NCBI GenBank assembly: GCA_026983755.1
Contig: JALSTL010000196.1
Span: 1 to 31,546, forward strand
From: Melioribacteraceae bacterium
Lineage (GTDB): Bacteria > Bacteroidota > Ignavibacteria > Ignavibacteriales > Melioribacteraceae
Direction: 5' to 3'
DNA length: 31,546 nucleotides
The notes beneath the pieces were generated by a model. That model worked only from the letters and a program-made list of their open reading frames with translations. It had not been told where the DNA came from and made no database searches. The translations under genes and the position numbers were made by a program. This document shows, piece by piece, positions 24,655 to 31,546 of the stretch (positions are counted from its first letter, which is position 1; each line of letters starts with the position of its first letter).

Positions 24655-25158
24655 TTATTTTAAGAACAAATATTTTTTCCAAACTTCGTCAACTCTACTA
24701 ACGGAGTTTAAAATAAACATAATGTAATTAGGTTTATAAGGTTTATTTCTGAGGGGCAAATTTGCTTCTTCGGGTGTTCGGTTTCCTTTCTTGTTATTAC
24801 AACTGATACAAGCTGCCGTTAAATTTGTCCAACTATCGTTCCCGCCTTTAGATTTGGGTATTATGTGGTCTATTGTCAAAGGCAAATCTCCCCTACCGCA
24901 ATAGTTGCATTTATGTTTGTCTCGCCTTAAAATATTTTTGCGTGTTAAATTGATGTTTGAGAAAGGAACTTTAACATATTTTTTTAATCTGATAACACTT
25001 GGCCAAGGTAAAGCTTGGGAAACCGTTCTTAAAGTTAAAGTGGATTTTTGTTCTATCAATTCCGCTTTGTGTAAATAGATAAGTATAATTGCTTTTTTTG
25101 CGGTGCAAAGTGTTAGCGGTTCGTAGCTTTGATTTAATAATAAAACCTTAGCATTTAA
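24655..25158 (-). CDS. HNH endonuclease family protein, start codon uncertain
   Basis: The C-terminal part has a complete HNH/McrA-like zinc-stabilised nuclease fold: RKNILRRDKHKCNYCGRG, LTIDHIIPKSKGGNDSW, NLTAACISCNNKKGNRTPEEA, that is, two CxxC pairs around the catalytic DHI. This family normally begins KVL-LN--YEPL----KKAI, and that block is present in frame at about 25150-25080 (KVLLLNQSYEPLTLCTAKKA). However, the open frame from 25224 down to it holds no ATG, GTG or TTG. The first usual start is a TTG at 25059, after the conserved block. I give 25158 as the approximate N-terminus by homology. It follows mnmA on the same strand. Its substrate is unknown, and nothing near it suggests a restriction system. 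Confidence 0.7.
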   Translation of the reverse strand, partial: LNAKVLLLNQSYEPLTLCTAKKAIILIYLHKAELIEQKSTLTLRTVSQALPWPSVIRLKKYVKVPFSNINLTRKNILRRDKHKCNYCGRGDLPLTIDHIIPKSKGGNDSWTNLTAACISCNNKKGNRTPEEANLPLRNKPYKPNYIMFILNSVSRVDEVWKKYLFLK

Positions 25159-25251
25159 TACATGATTATTTAAGTAACTATTTTCGAAATCCGAATCTCC
25201 TGAAAAATTAACAAAATATTCAAATTACAAGAAGTTAAAGTTTAAATATAA

Positions 25252-26349
25252 TTATTCTTTTTTAATGATTCCACCGGCCAAAACATAACCTTTTCGATTA
25301 TAAATCACCAAAGATTGTCCTGGCGTTATTGCACGTTTTGGTTGAAAGAATTCCAAAATTAATTTTGAAGAATCTGCATATTTTATTTCTGCAAGCGAAC
25401 CTTTATCCGAATAACGTATTTTAGCAATTACTTTTTCTCCAACATCTAATTTGTTAACGCTAATATAGTTTATATCTTTTGCAATTACCCGGTTTGCAAG
25501 CAAGTCTTCATTATCTCCAAGTTCAATTATGTTATTTTTTTTATCAATGTTTTTCACATAAACGGGCTTTCCGAGAGCAACGCCAAGACCTTTTCTTTGA
25601 CCTATTGTGTAAAACGGAATGCCTTTATGAGTTCCAATTACTTTATTTTTATAAATTAGACTTCCCTTTTTAATGTTATTAATTTTTTCAGGAACACGTT
25701 CTCTTAAAAATCTTTCGTAATTATTATCGGCTACAAAGCAAATTTCCTGGCTATCGGGTTTATTAGCTGTTTTTATTCCCATTTCTTCGGCTATTTTTCT
25801 TATTTCCGTTTTTTCCAAATCGGCCAACGGAAATAATGTTCTGCTCAAACTTTTTTGCGTTAATCCCCATAGTGCATAAGTTTGATCCTTTTTCGAATCT
25901 TTTGCATTTTTTAAACAGTATCTTTTGGATGTTTTATTATATTCAACTTTTGCATAATGACCCGTTGCAATAAATTTGGCGTCTAAAGTATCTGCTTTGT
26001 GAATTAATTCTTCCCATTTAATTTTACGATTGCAAATTACACATGGATTTGGTGTATGCCCGGCAAAATATTCGTTTACAAAATCCTTAATAACCGTTTT
26101 TTCAAATTGTTCTGTAAAATCTACAGTGTAATGAGGGAAATCAAATTGATTTGCAATATTTTTTGCGTCGAAAACAGCATCTAAAGAGCAACAACCGGAT
26201 TCGTGTTTGGGAGCACCGCCAACTTCCATGAAGCTCCATGTTTTCATTGTAACGCCTATAACATCGTAACCTTTTCTTTTTAACAATACTGCTGCAACGG
26301 AGGAATCTACTCCTCCACTCATTGCCACTATAACTCTATTATTGTTCAA
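25252..26349 (-). CDS. mnmA: tRNA-uridine 2-sulfurtransferase
   Basis: MnmA thiolates U34 of tRNA-Lys, -Glu and -Gln, using ATP and a persulfide relay. The PP-loop SGGVDSS (11-17) binds ATP, ATGHYAK is at 128-134, and the two catalytic cysteines are C106 (NPCVICN) and C204 (SQEICF). The GCCSLDAVFDAKNIA insertion region (52-66) and the C-terminal ITPGQSLVIY block are standard. The length of 365 aa is normal. The start is TTG at 26349; no ATG occurs before the first strand, and the site ahead of it is weak (AGAAAGA). It lies 110 bp after acpS and upstream of the HNH gene on the same strand. Confidence 0.96.
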   Translation of the reverse strand: MNNNRVIVAMSGGVDSSVAAVLLKRKGYDVIGVTMKTWSFMEVGGAPKHESGCCSLDAVFDAKNIANQFDFPHYTVDFTEQFEKTVIKDFVNEYFAGHTPNPCVICNRKIKWEELIHKADTLDAKFIATGHYAKVEYNKTSKRYCLKNAKDSKKDQTYALWGLTQKSLSRTLFPLADLEKTEIRKIAEEMGIKTANKPDSQEICFVADNNYERFLRERVPEKINNIKKGSLIYKNKVIGTHKGIPFYTIGQRKGLGVALGKPVYVKNIDKKNNIIELGDNEDLLANRVIAKDINYISVNKLDVGEKVIAKIRYSDKGSLAEIKYADSSKLILEFFQPKRAITPGQSLVIYNRKGYVLAGGIIKKE

Positions 26350-26459
26350 GTTTTTATCTTTCTTTTTTTATATTATTCCTATTTTGTTTTCCTAAATTAT
26401 TGATATATTTATTATAATGAAAATAATTGAGAAAACCAGTTAGTTATATATTTTAATTT

Positions 26460-26849
26460 TTATGATGCGGAGTTATTATTTACATAAATAATTGCAAAAC
26501 AAGTTACATAGTGATTTGAATGACTCATTGTTATTTTAAGGGCTTTATCTTTACCTAAGAATTCCGCTAAGTTCCCTTTTAATTTAACATTCGGCATTCC
26601 GGATTTTTCGTTAAAAATTTCAATATCTTTCCATCGAAAACCTTTACTCCAACCGGTAGCCAAAGCTTTAGCTATTGCTTCTTTTGCCGCAAAACGTGCT
26701 GCTAAATGTTGGTATTTATTTTTTTTACTTAGTGAATATTGCAACTCAACTTCGGTAAATATTTTATTTAAAAATCTGTTACCGAATTTTTCAACACTTT
26801 CTTTAATTCTTTCAATTTCTATTATATCAATTCCTATTCCAAGAACCAT
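26460..26849 (-). CDS. acpS: Holo-[acyl-carrier-protein] synthase
   Basis: AcpS transfers phosphopantetheine from CoA to a serine of acyl carrier protein, needed for fatty-acid synthesis. GIGIDIIEIERI (4-15) carries the metal-binding D8, ARFAAKEAIAKAL (51-63) carries E57, and ITMSHSNHYVTCFAII is the C-terminal strand pair. The length of 129 aa is typical. It starts 24 bp after the MlaD-like gene with no clear ribosome binding site, which suggests coupling to it. The last residues (NNNSAS) are a short tail of no evident meaning. Confidence 0.95.
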   Translation of the reverse strand: MVLGIGIDIIEIERIKESVEKFGNRFLNKIFTEVELQYSLSKKNKYQHLAARFAAKEAIAKALATGWSKGFRWKDIEIFNEKSGMPNVKLKGNLAEFLGKDKALKITMSHSNHYVTCFAIIYVNNNSAS

Positions 26850-26873
26850 TTTTTTTACAAATAATTTATAAAT

Positions 26874-27788
26874 TTAAAATAAATCAACATCCGCTTTTAC
26901 TTTTAATCCTTCTTTTTCCAATTGTTTGTTTACGGTTGTTACTAATTTTTTTATTTCGGAAAAAGATGTTTTTATATCTTCAACAAGTTTTTTATCGTAA
27001 ATAATTTTCCCGATATTATTTTCTTTATTGGTTATTTCGTTATTCAGTTTGTTAAGTTTATTTATTAAATTGTTAGAAGATTGCAATGTTTTATTCAAGT
27101 TTTCTATTGTATTTTTAATTTCATCTTGATTCGAATCTATAAAGTTATTGGTTTTTTCGGTCAATTTTTTTGTATTTAATATAATTTCATTAAGCGCATG
27201 TTTATTTTGTATTATCACCTCGTTCAAATTTTGAGTTAAGCTATGAACCGATTTAATGGTTTCCGATGTGTTTTGAACGAAGATAGAATCTGAAAATAGT
27301 TTGTTAATTCCATTTAATGATACCTTAATTTCTTTAATAACATCAACCAAATCGTTTTGCACGGAACTTAACATAGCCATGGATGTTGCAACGTCTCCGG
27401 CAAATATTCCGGTTTGTATTTTACCATAGTCAATACCTTCGGAAGAATTTCCTGCGTTAATGGTTATTTTTTTCCCGCCCATTAAATCAAGCATCATTAT
27501 ATTGAAAGTAGCATCTTTTTTTAAATCAACTTTATCGTTAAATTTTATTTCCACTATTGCGTTATTGTTTTTTGTTGTAATGGAATTTACAATTCCTTTT
27601 CTAACTCCGTTAACGGTTACAATATCTCCGTTTTCCAAACCGGCAACTGTATTGAATTTTACTTTTAGTAATTTGCCATTATCATTTAAACTAAAGTTTT
27701 TTGCCCAACCGAATATAAAAAAGAATAAAATCAAAGCCGTAAAAATTGTAATACCTACTTTCATCTCGGTTCTTTTCATGTTACTCAT
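26874..27788 (-). CDS. MCE-domain protein, MlaD-like
   Basis: A 304-aa protein with an N-terminal membrane anchor (about 11-27), one MCE/MlaD domain (about 38-115, with LKVKFNTVAGLENGDIVTVNGVRKGIV and MLDLMGGKKITINAG) and a long helical, asparagine- and leucine-rich C-terminal region (about 140-300) likely to form a coiled coil or tube. MCE proteins form hexameric rings that carry phospholipids between membranes. No permease (MlaE) or ATPase (MlaF) is encoded next to it, so its partners lie elsewhere. ATG at 27788 is followed by a second ATG three codons on, and either could be used. It lies between a CorC-like gene and acpS. Confidence 0.88.
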   Translation of the reverse strand: MSNMKRTEMKVGITIFTALILFFFIFGWAKNFSLNDNGKLLKVKFNTVAGLENGDIVTVNGVRKGIVNSITTKNNNAIVEIKFNDKVDLKKDATFNIMMLDLMGGKKITINAGNSSEGIDYGKIQTGIFAGDVATSMAMLSSVQNDLVDVIKEIKVSLNGINKLFSDSIFVQNTSETIKSVHSLTQNLNEVIIQNKHALNEIILNTKKLTEKTNNFIDSNQDEIKNTIENLNKTLQSSNNLINKLNKLNNEITNKENNIGKIIYDKKLVEDIKTSFSEIKKLVTTVNKQLEKEGLKVKADVDLF

Positions 27789-27868
27789 TATTCAACTCTT
27801 TTAGTTTTAATAATTAAAATTATAAGTTTTATACTTTATCATCTAACTTATAAATTTTTAATGTAATA

Positions 27869-29137
27869 TTATAATTTTTCAATTTCAACTTTATTAATTC
27901 TATTGTTTTCAATTTCTTTTACGGTAAATTTATAACCGTGTTCCTCAAAATTATATCCGACCGAAGGAATTGTGCCTGCATGTTCAAAAATGTATCCGCC
28001 TATTGTTTCAAAATCATCATGTTCGTCTTCGATATGTACACCCAGCAATTCTTCCAGTTCATCTTTATTAGTTTTACCAAGTACTATAAATTTATTATCG
28101 TTAATTTTAATTATTTCATCTTCCTCGCTATCATGTTCATCGTGTATTTCACCAACAATTTCTTCTAAAATATCTTCTAAAGTAATTACGCCCGAGGTAC
28201 CGCCATATTCGTCAACAACAATACTAATATGCATTTTTTTTTCTTGGAATTCTTGCATTAGTTTACTAATTAATTTTGTTTCCGGAACGAAAGAAGCTTG
28301 ACGCATAATGGAGTTAATGTGGAATTTTTTATTCCCTTTTTGCAAAAAAGGAAGAATATCTTTGGCATAAATTATTCCTGCAATGTTATCCAAATCTTCT
28401 TTGTAAACCGGTATTCTACTGTGTCCCGATTTATTTATAATATTTAACAAAGAATCGAAAGAAATATTTTCCGGAATTGCCGTCATATCAACCCGTGGTG
28501 TCATAACTTCTTTAACCGTTATGGTTTTGAAAGATACAAGTCCGTGAATAAGTTCATGTTCTTCTTCAATAATAGTTCCCTTTTCAATTACAATATCGGC
28601 AAGTTCGGTAATTTCTTCGGTGGAAAGAGCGGTTTTTGTTTTATCGAACTTAATTCTTTTTGCAATAAAATTAACGGAACCGGAAAGCACTTTCGATAAA
28701 GGACTTAATATTTTGTGAGTCCAATACAAAGGAAATGCTATAAGTTTTGAAAAACTTTTAGGATGTTTATTAGCCCAAACTTTAGGCGAAATTTCTGCAA
28801 ATATAATTATGGAAACTGTTAGTAAAATAATTTGAATTAGCAGTACCATATTGGTTTGCCAATGATATGTTTCCGCTATTTTCAAAGCCAAAGTTACGGA
28901 AATAATGGAAGCCGCTACATTAAATATTGTATTTCCAATCAGTATTGTAACTAATAGTCGGCGTGGGTATTCCAAAAGAGCGGATATATATTTGCCAAGT
29001 AGTTTGGAATTGCTTTTAATTTCATCAAGATTTTTTTTATCCAAAGAAAAAAGAGCAACTTCCGAACCGGAAAAGATTGCAGAAAGTATTATTAGAATAA
29101 TTAAAGCAATTATTCTAGAAAGCCAGCCAACGTCCAA
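27869..29137 (-). CDS. CorC/HlyC-type membrane protein with DUF21 and CBS domains
   Basis: A 422-aa inner-membrane protein of the HlyC/CorC (CNNM-like) family, which includes magnesium and cobalt exporters and the gliding protein GldE. The DUF21 membrane domain covers about 1-180 (LSAIFSGSEVALFSLDKKNLD at 18-38, then three further helices and EISPKVWANKHP). Two CBS domains follow (about 200-325, with VMTPRVDMTAIPE and SGHSRIPVYKEDLDNIAGIIYAKDIL), with VDEYGGTSGVITLEDILEEIVGEI closing the second. The C-terminal CorC_HlyC domain runs to the end. The start is TTG at 29137, just after an in-frame stop, with GAGGA 12 bases upstream. A GldE role is possible, but the T9SS/gliding genes are not in view. 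Confidence 0.9.
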   Translation of the reverse strand: MDVGWLSRIIALIILIILSAIFSGSEVALFSLDKKNLDEIKSNSKLLGKYISALLEYPRRLLVTILIGNTIFNVAASIISVTLALKIAETYHWQTNMVLLIQIILLTVSIIIFAEISPKVWANKHPKSFSKLIAFPLYWTHKILSPLSKVLSGSVNFIAKRIKFDKTKTALSTEEITELADIVIEKGTIIEEEHELIHGLVSFKTITVKEVMTPRVDMTAIPENISFDSLLNIINKSGHSRIPVYKEDLDNIAGIIYAKDILPFLQKGNKKFHINSIMRQASFVPETKLISKLMQEFQEKKMHISIVVDEYGGTSGVITLEDILEEIVGEIHDEHDSEEDEIIKINDNKFIVLGKTNKDELEELLGVHIEDEHDDFETIGGYIFEHAGTIPSVGYNFEEHGYKFTVKEIENNRINKVEIEKL

Positions 29138-29176
29138 GAAATATAGTTATCCTCAATTGTTAAACATAATTACGAA

Positions 29177-29605
29177 CTAAAACGGCAGATCGTTATCTTC
29201 AGTAGAATCGGGTTCAATTGTTTCGGAAGTATCGATATTTTGTGCAGAAGTTGCCGAATATCGTGAATCTGCAGGGTCCAAAGGAATAATGCCAAATCTA
29301 TCGGCAATAATTTCGGTTACATAAATCTTTTGACCTTCTTTGTTTTCATAATCCCTTTTTTTTAATCTGCCTTCAACGTAAAATTTTTTACCTTTTTTTA
29401 AAGCATTTTTCAAAAAATCCGTTACACCGAAAACAACGATGTTATGCCATGTAGTTTCGTTAACGTAATTGCCGTCTTTCCCTTTATAACTGTATGTGGT
29501 TGCAAGAGAAAAAGTTGTTACTTCGGTATTGCTTGGTGTTATTCTATGCTCTGCATCTTGCCCTAAATTTCCTATTAACATAACTTTATTCAATGAAAAT
29601 GCCAT
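29177..29605 (-). CDS. ssb: Single-stranded DNA-binding protein
   Basis: Ssb coats single-stranded DNA in replication and repair. The OB fold (about 1-105) begins FSLNKVMLIGNLGQDAEHR, has the aromatic-rich WHNIVVFG and FYVEGRLKKRDYENKEGQK, and the protein ends in a disordered acidic tail closing with DNDLPF, the partner-binding tip. The length of 142 aa is normal. The start at ATG 29605 (MAFSLNKVML) is preferred over a TTG 12 bases upstream because GGGAG lies five bases before the ATG and would be inside the longer frame. It is 25 bp after the SPOR gene. Confidence 0.95.
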   Translation of the reverse strand: MAFSLNKVMLIGNLGQDAEHRITPSNTEVTTFSLATTYSYKGKDGNYVNETTWHNIVVFGVTDFLKNALKKGKKFYVEGRLKKRDYENKEGQKIYVTEIIADRFGIIPLDPADSRYSATSAQNIDTSETIEPDSTEDNDLPF

Positions 29606-29610
29606 AACTT

Positions 29611-29615
29611 CTCCC
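29611..29615 (-). promoter_or_regulatory. Ribosome binding site fixing the ssb start
   Basis: GGGAG lies five bases ahead of ATG 29605. It overlaps the alternative TTG at 29617, which rules that codon out as the likely start. Confidence 0.7.
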
Positions 29616-29630
29616 AATAAAAAATTAAAT

Positions 29631-30239
29631 TTAATTATATTCTGTAATTATAAAACAATCTTTAAATTTAAAATTTTGTTTTAAATTATCTCTAACACTT
29701 TCTGCTTCTTCTCTGGTAGTGTATGGTGAACTACGAACAATATATAATCCTTTTGAATTGTTGTAAATCACACTAATATTAAATGGAACTTCCGATTCTA
29801 TTGCGGAAGAAAAATTTTCTGCACGGGTTAATGAAGAAAAAGCACCAAGTTGGACATAAAAAATTTGTGTTTGCTCATTCCCGTAATCTGTTTGCACATA
29901 GGAAGTTTCATTTTCTACCGGTTGTGTCTCTGTTGTAACAACGTTTTCTGTAACTGTAGCAGTTGTCTCTGTTTCGGTTTTCGATTCTATATTATTAGTA
30001 GTATTATCAGCTTCATTTACTTGGTTTTGTGTAAGTGCATTATCTATTTCTTTATTAATTGTTTTTATTTCAGTCGAATCTACATCATCATTATTGTTGT
30101 TATCATCAAAAACGTAAACTTCTTCGGACTGATTGCTTTGTGCTGTATCGTCAACTTCTTCGTATGCTTTTGTTTGCTTAAATATCGAACAAGCTGAGAA
30201 TAATAATGCTATACTTAAAAATATAATTGTTTTTTTCAT
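29631..30239 (-). CDS. SPOR-domain lipoprotein
   Basis: A 202-aa predicted lipoprotein (lipobox FSAC, C17). After it comes a long low-complexity linker rich in Thr, Glu, Asn and Asp (about 22-122), which probably spans the periplasm. A SPOR domain (about 126-200) follows, with FYVQLGAFSSLTRAENFSSAI and LYIVRSSPYTTREEAESVRDNL. SPOR domains bind peptidoglycan lacking stem peptides, as at septa, so a septal or wall-associated role is likely. It is first in a minus-strand run that continues with ssb and the CorC-like gene. A short hairpin lies just upstream at 30268-30293, between it and the SGNH hydrolase gene. Confidence 0.87.
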   Translation of the reverse strand: MKKTIIFLSIALLFSACSIFKQTKAYEEVDDTAQSNQSEEVYVFDDNNNNDDVDSTEIKTINKEIDNALTQNQVNEADNTTNNIESKTETETTATVTENVVTTETQPVENETSYVQTDYGNEQTQIFYVQLGAFSSLTRAENFSSAIESEVPFNISVIYNNSKGLYIVRSSPYTTREEAESVRDNLKQNFKFKDCFIITEYN

Positions 30240-30267
30240 AATCGTTTTTTATTTATTTAACTTAATT

Positions 30268-30293
30268 GGCTGACTATGTAAAAATAGTCAGCC
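30268..30293. terminator. 10-bp hairpin between the SGNH hydrolase and SPOR genes
   Basis: GGCTGACTAT (30268-30277) and ATAGTCAGCC (30284-30293) form a perfect stem with a 6-base loop, placed about 17 bp past the hydrolase stop on the minus strand. Neither side has a strong T-tract, so it may be a weak terminator, an mRNA-stabilising hairpin or an operator upstream of the SPOR gene. Confidence 0.5.
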
Positions 30294-30309
30294 TTAATTT
30301 AATTGTCAA

Positions 30310-31546
30310 TTAATAAAATAAGTTAGTTAAAGCTCCCGGTTGTAAGTTGGGAATTCCATATTTATCAAAAATAACTTTTTTTGCCAAACTTAAACTTCCG
30401 GGTACTGTTGAAACATTTATTTTGGGAATTTCGGCGTTATAAGTTTTATTAATTGTTTCAATAAATAGGTTAGCAATTATTGCATAACCTTGGCTTGTCG
30501 GATGAATTCCATCCAAACTGAACAAACCGCCTTCAACGTATTTTGATGTAAATGTCATTCCGTTGGAATGAAATCCGTTTGATGCAATATTATTTAGAAA
30601 AGCATTAACGTCAACCAAAACAAATCCCTTGGCACTAACCAATGAAGAAATTGTAGCATTATATGCTGCGGTTGTATTTGTTATATTGGAAATTTCACCA
30701 ACGTCTAAAATAAATTTATTCGGCCACGGATTTTCGGGTGTTAAACCGAATGGGAAAGCAGTATTTACGTTAGGAGGTACGGGTATTCCGAATAACGAAT
30801 AAAATGCACCGGTTTTATCACCAATTAGTTTTGCAGCGGCAGAAGCATCCAAAGTAAGTAAAACTTTACCTGTTAAAAGTTGTTCGGGTGTTGCAATACC
30901 TATATAAGGTTCGTTGGTTGTTTGATAAACAAGTCCTTTAACGGCGGAATTTTGCGATTGAATATTTTTTAACGCTGCACCTACGGCAGGACCCACTGTA
31001 GTAAAGAACGGTATGGAAGTAACGCTTGGAATATTTGCAACTATAACTTTGGTTCCGAATTGATTTTTCAAGGTTTCCAAACTATCCATTACTTGCTTAT
31101 ATAAAAATGCGAATGTTTGCACCGGTGTAAACGGTAAAGTTCCGCCACGAGTAGCATAAAGTAAAATATCATTATTACCCAGCCAAAAAGTAAGCATGGT
31201 TGGTTTTTGCATTTTAGCTTGTTGAAACTGAGTTCCCAAACCACGCAATACAACATTAAAAAGCGGGTTGGGCGAACCGAATTGTGCGGTAAAACAAGAA
31301 AGCGAATCTTTAGCATTCAAAGCATCATAAAGGAAAGCCCAGCTTACACCTAAGTTGTTATAAGGTGCTTGATAACTTAAGTTTGTAGGCACTCCTCTGT
31401 TGGGATTAGCGCTGATAGAAAAAGGAGAAATTGATTTTATTTCCAATCTACCTCCGCTACCCGGATCTGATATAATACTTTGTTCATATTCGGTTCCAAC
31501 TTGATTGGCAATTTGCTTACCGAAAGAATATTTTTGTGCGGTTTCA
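30310..31546 (-). CDS. SGNH/GDSL-type hydrolase, N-terminus beyond the window
   Basis: The frame is open to the window edge and upstream of the TTG at 31446. The extra residues (KYSFGKQIANQVGTEYEQ, then SIISDPGSGGR) fit the family, so the gene is 5'-truncated by the window and 31446 is not the true start. Block III is WLGNNDI, with the Asn of the oxyanion hole, and block V is DGIHPTSQGY, with the catalytic Asp and His, followed by a helix AIIANLFIETINKTY. The serine-bearing block I should lie upstream outside the window. Repeated PxxG-rich segments (such as SISANPNRGVPTNLSY) match secreted hydrolases common in Ignavibacteria-like genomes. Substrate unknown; an esterase or lipase of the envelope is plausible. 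Confidence 0.85.
   Translation of the reverse strand, partial: ETAQKYSFGKQIANQVGTEYEQSIISDPGSGGRLEIKSISPFSISANPNRGVPTNLSYQAPYNNLGVSWAFLYDALNAKDSLSCFTAQFGSPNPLFNVVLRGLGTQFQQAKMQKPTMLTFWLGNNDILLYATRGGTLPFTPVQTFAFLYKQVMDSLETLKNQFGTKVIVANIPSVTSIPFFTTVGPAVGAALKNIQSQNSAVKGLVYQTTNEPYIGIATPEQLLTGKVLLTLDASAAAKLIGDKTGAFYSLFGIPVPPNVNTAFPFGLTPENPWPNKFILDVGEISNITNTTAAYNATISSLVSAKGFVLVDVNAFLNNIASNGFHSNGMTFTSKYVEGGLFSLDGIHPTSQGYAIIANLFIETINKTYNAEIPKINVSTVPGSLSLAKKVIFDKYGIPNLQPGALTNLFY

Noticed and set aside
24655..25158. HNH gene as part of a restriction or defence system
   Set aside because: No methyltransferase, specificity or other defence gene is nearby; it follows mnmA in a housekeeping run.
27972..28301. 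Serine-rich plus-strand frame opposite the CorC-like gene
   Set aside because: Low-complexity mirror of conserved acidic CBS-region codons; a shadow frame.
29850..30197. Plus-strand frame rich in Cys, Phe and Ile opposite the SPOR lipoprotein
   Set aside because: It is the antisense of the Thr/Asn/Glu-rich linker, with no start signal.
30268..30293. Hairpin as a bidirectional intrinsic terminator
   Set aside because: Only a modest A+T-rich stretch follows on each side, without a run of T; it is kept as a weak call only.

Overview
The window is strongly A+T-rich and densely coded. It looks like chromosomal DNA of a Bacteroidota/Chlorobiota/Ignavibacteriota-type bacterium, most likely an Ignavibacteria-like lineage. 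The evidence is a secreted Asp-box protein with a C-terminal type IX secretion sorting domain (the YPNPFNPTT motif typical of that group), an 819-aa TonB-dependent receptor with a carboxypeptidase-regulatory-like N-terminus, an alternative GlmU-type protein, a folP-dacA pair and many small lipoproteins. Several genes appear to start at TTG. I saw no tRNA, rRNA, CRISPR array, insertion sequence, phage gene or plasmid function.

Layout. (1) 1-2467, minus strand: pdxJ, the secreted Asp-box protein and the 5' end of a TIGR02757/DUF2400 gene. (2) 2869-4629, plus strand: a small unrecognised cysteine-containing protein and a TIGR03862/BaiN-like flavoprotein. (3) 9483 down to 4619, minus strand: a tight and partly overlapping six-gene run of a kinase-less PASTA protein, rpe, nagA, folP, dacA (c-di-AMP synthase) and a family-2 glycosyltransferase. 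(4) 9641-18660, plus strand, divergent from the PASTA gene: POT peptide transporter, nagB, GlmU-like protein, NFACT/RqcH protein, membrane-anchored rhodanese, MauE/DoxX-like membrane protein, family-9 glycosyltransferase, ispE and a cation diffusion facilitator. (5) 19022-24611, plus strand: TonB-dependent receptor followed by three tandem paralogous lipoproteins of a family I do not recognise. (6) 31546 down to 24655, minus strand: an SGNH hydrolase cut by the window edge, a SPOR lipoprotein, ssb, a CorC/HlyC-type protein, an orphan MCE (MlaD-like) protein, acpS, mnmA and an HNH nuclease.

How they may work together. Regions 3 and 4 diverge from one 157-bp gap. Between them they hold peptide uptake (POT), amino-sugar breakdown (nagA, nagB), UDP-GlcNAc-type synthesis (GlmU-like), a muropeptide-binding type of domain (PASTA) and c-di-AMP synthesis. 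This reads as a peptidoglycan precursor, recycling and signalling neighbourhood, but the functional link is inference. The most novel-looking material is the three-lipoprotein family. The first two copies keep the same motif numbering over nearly 300 residues, while the third has lost several core motifs. The HNH gene has a recognisable conserved N-terminus but no ATG, GTG or TTG in frame in front of it.
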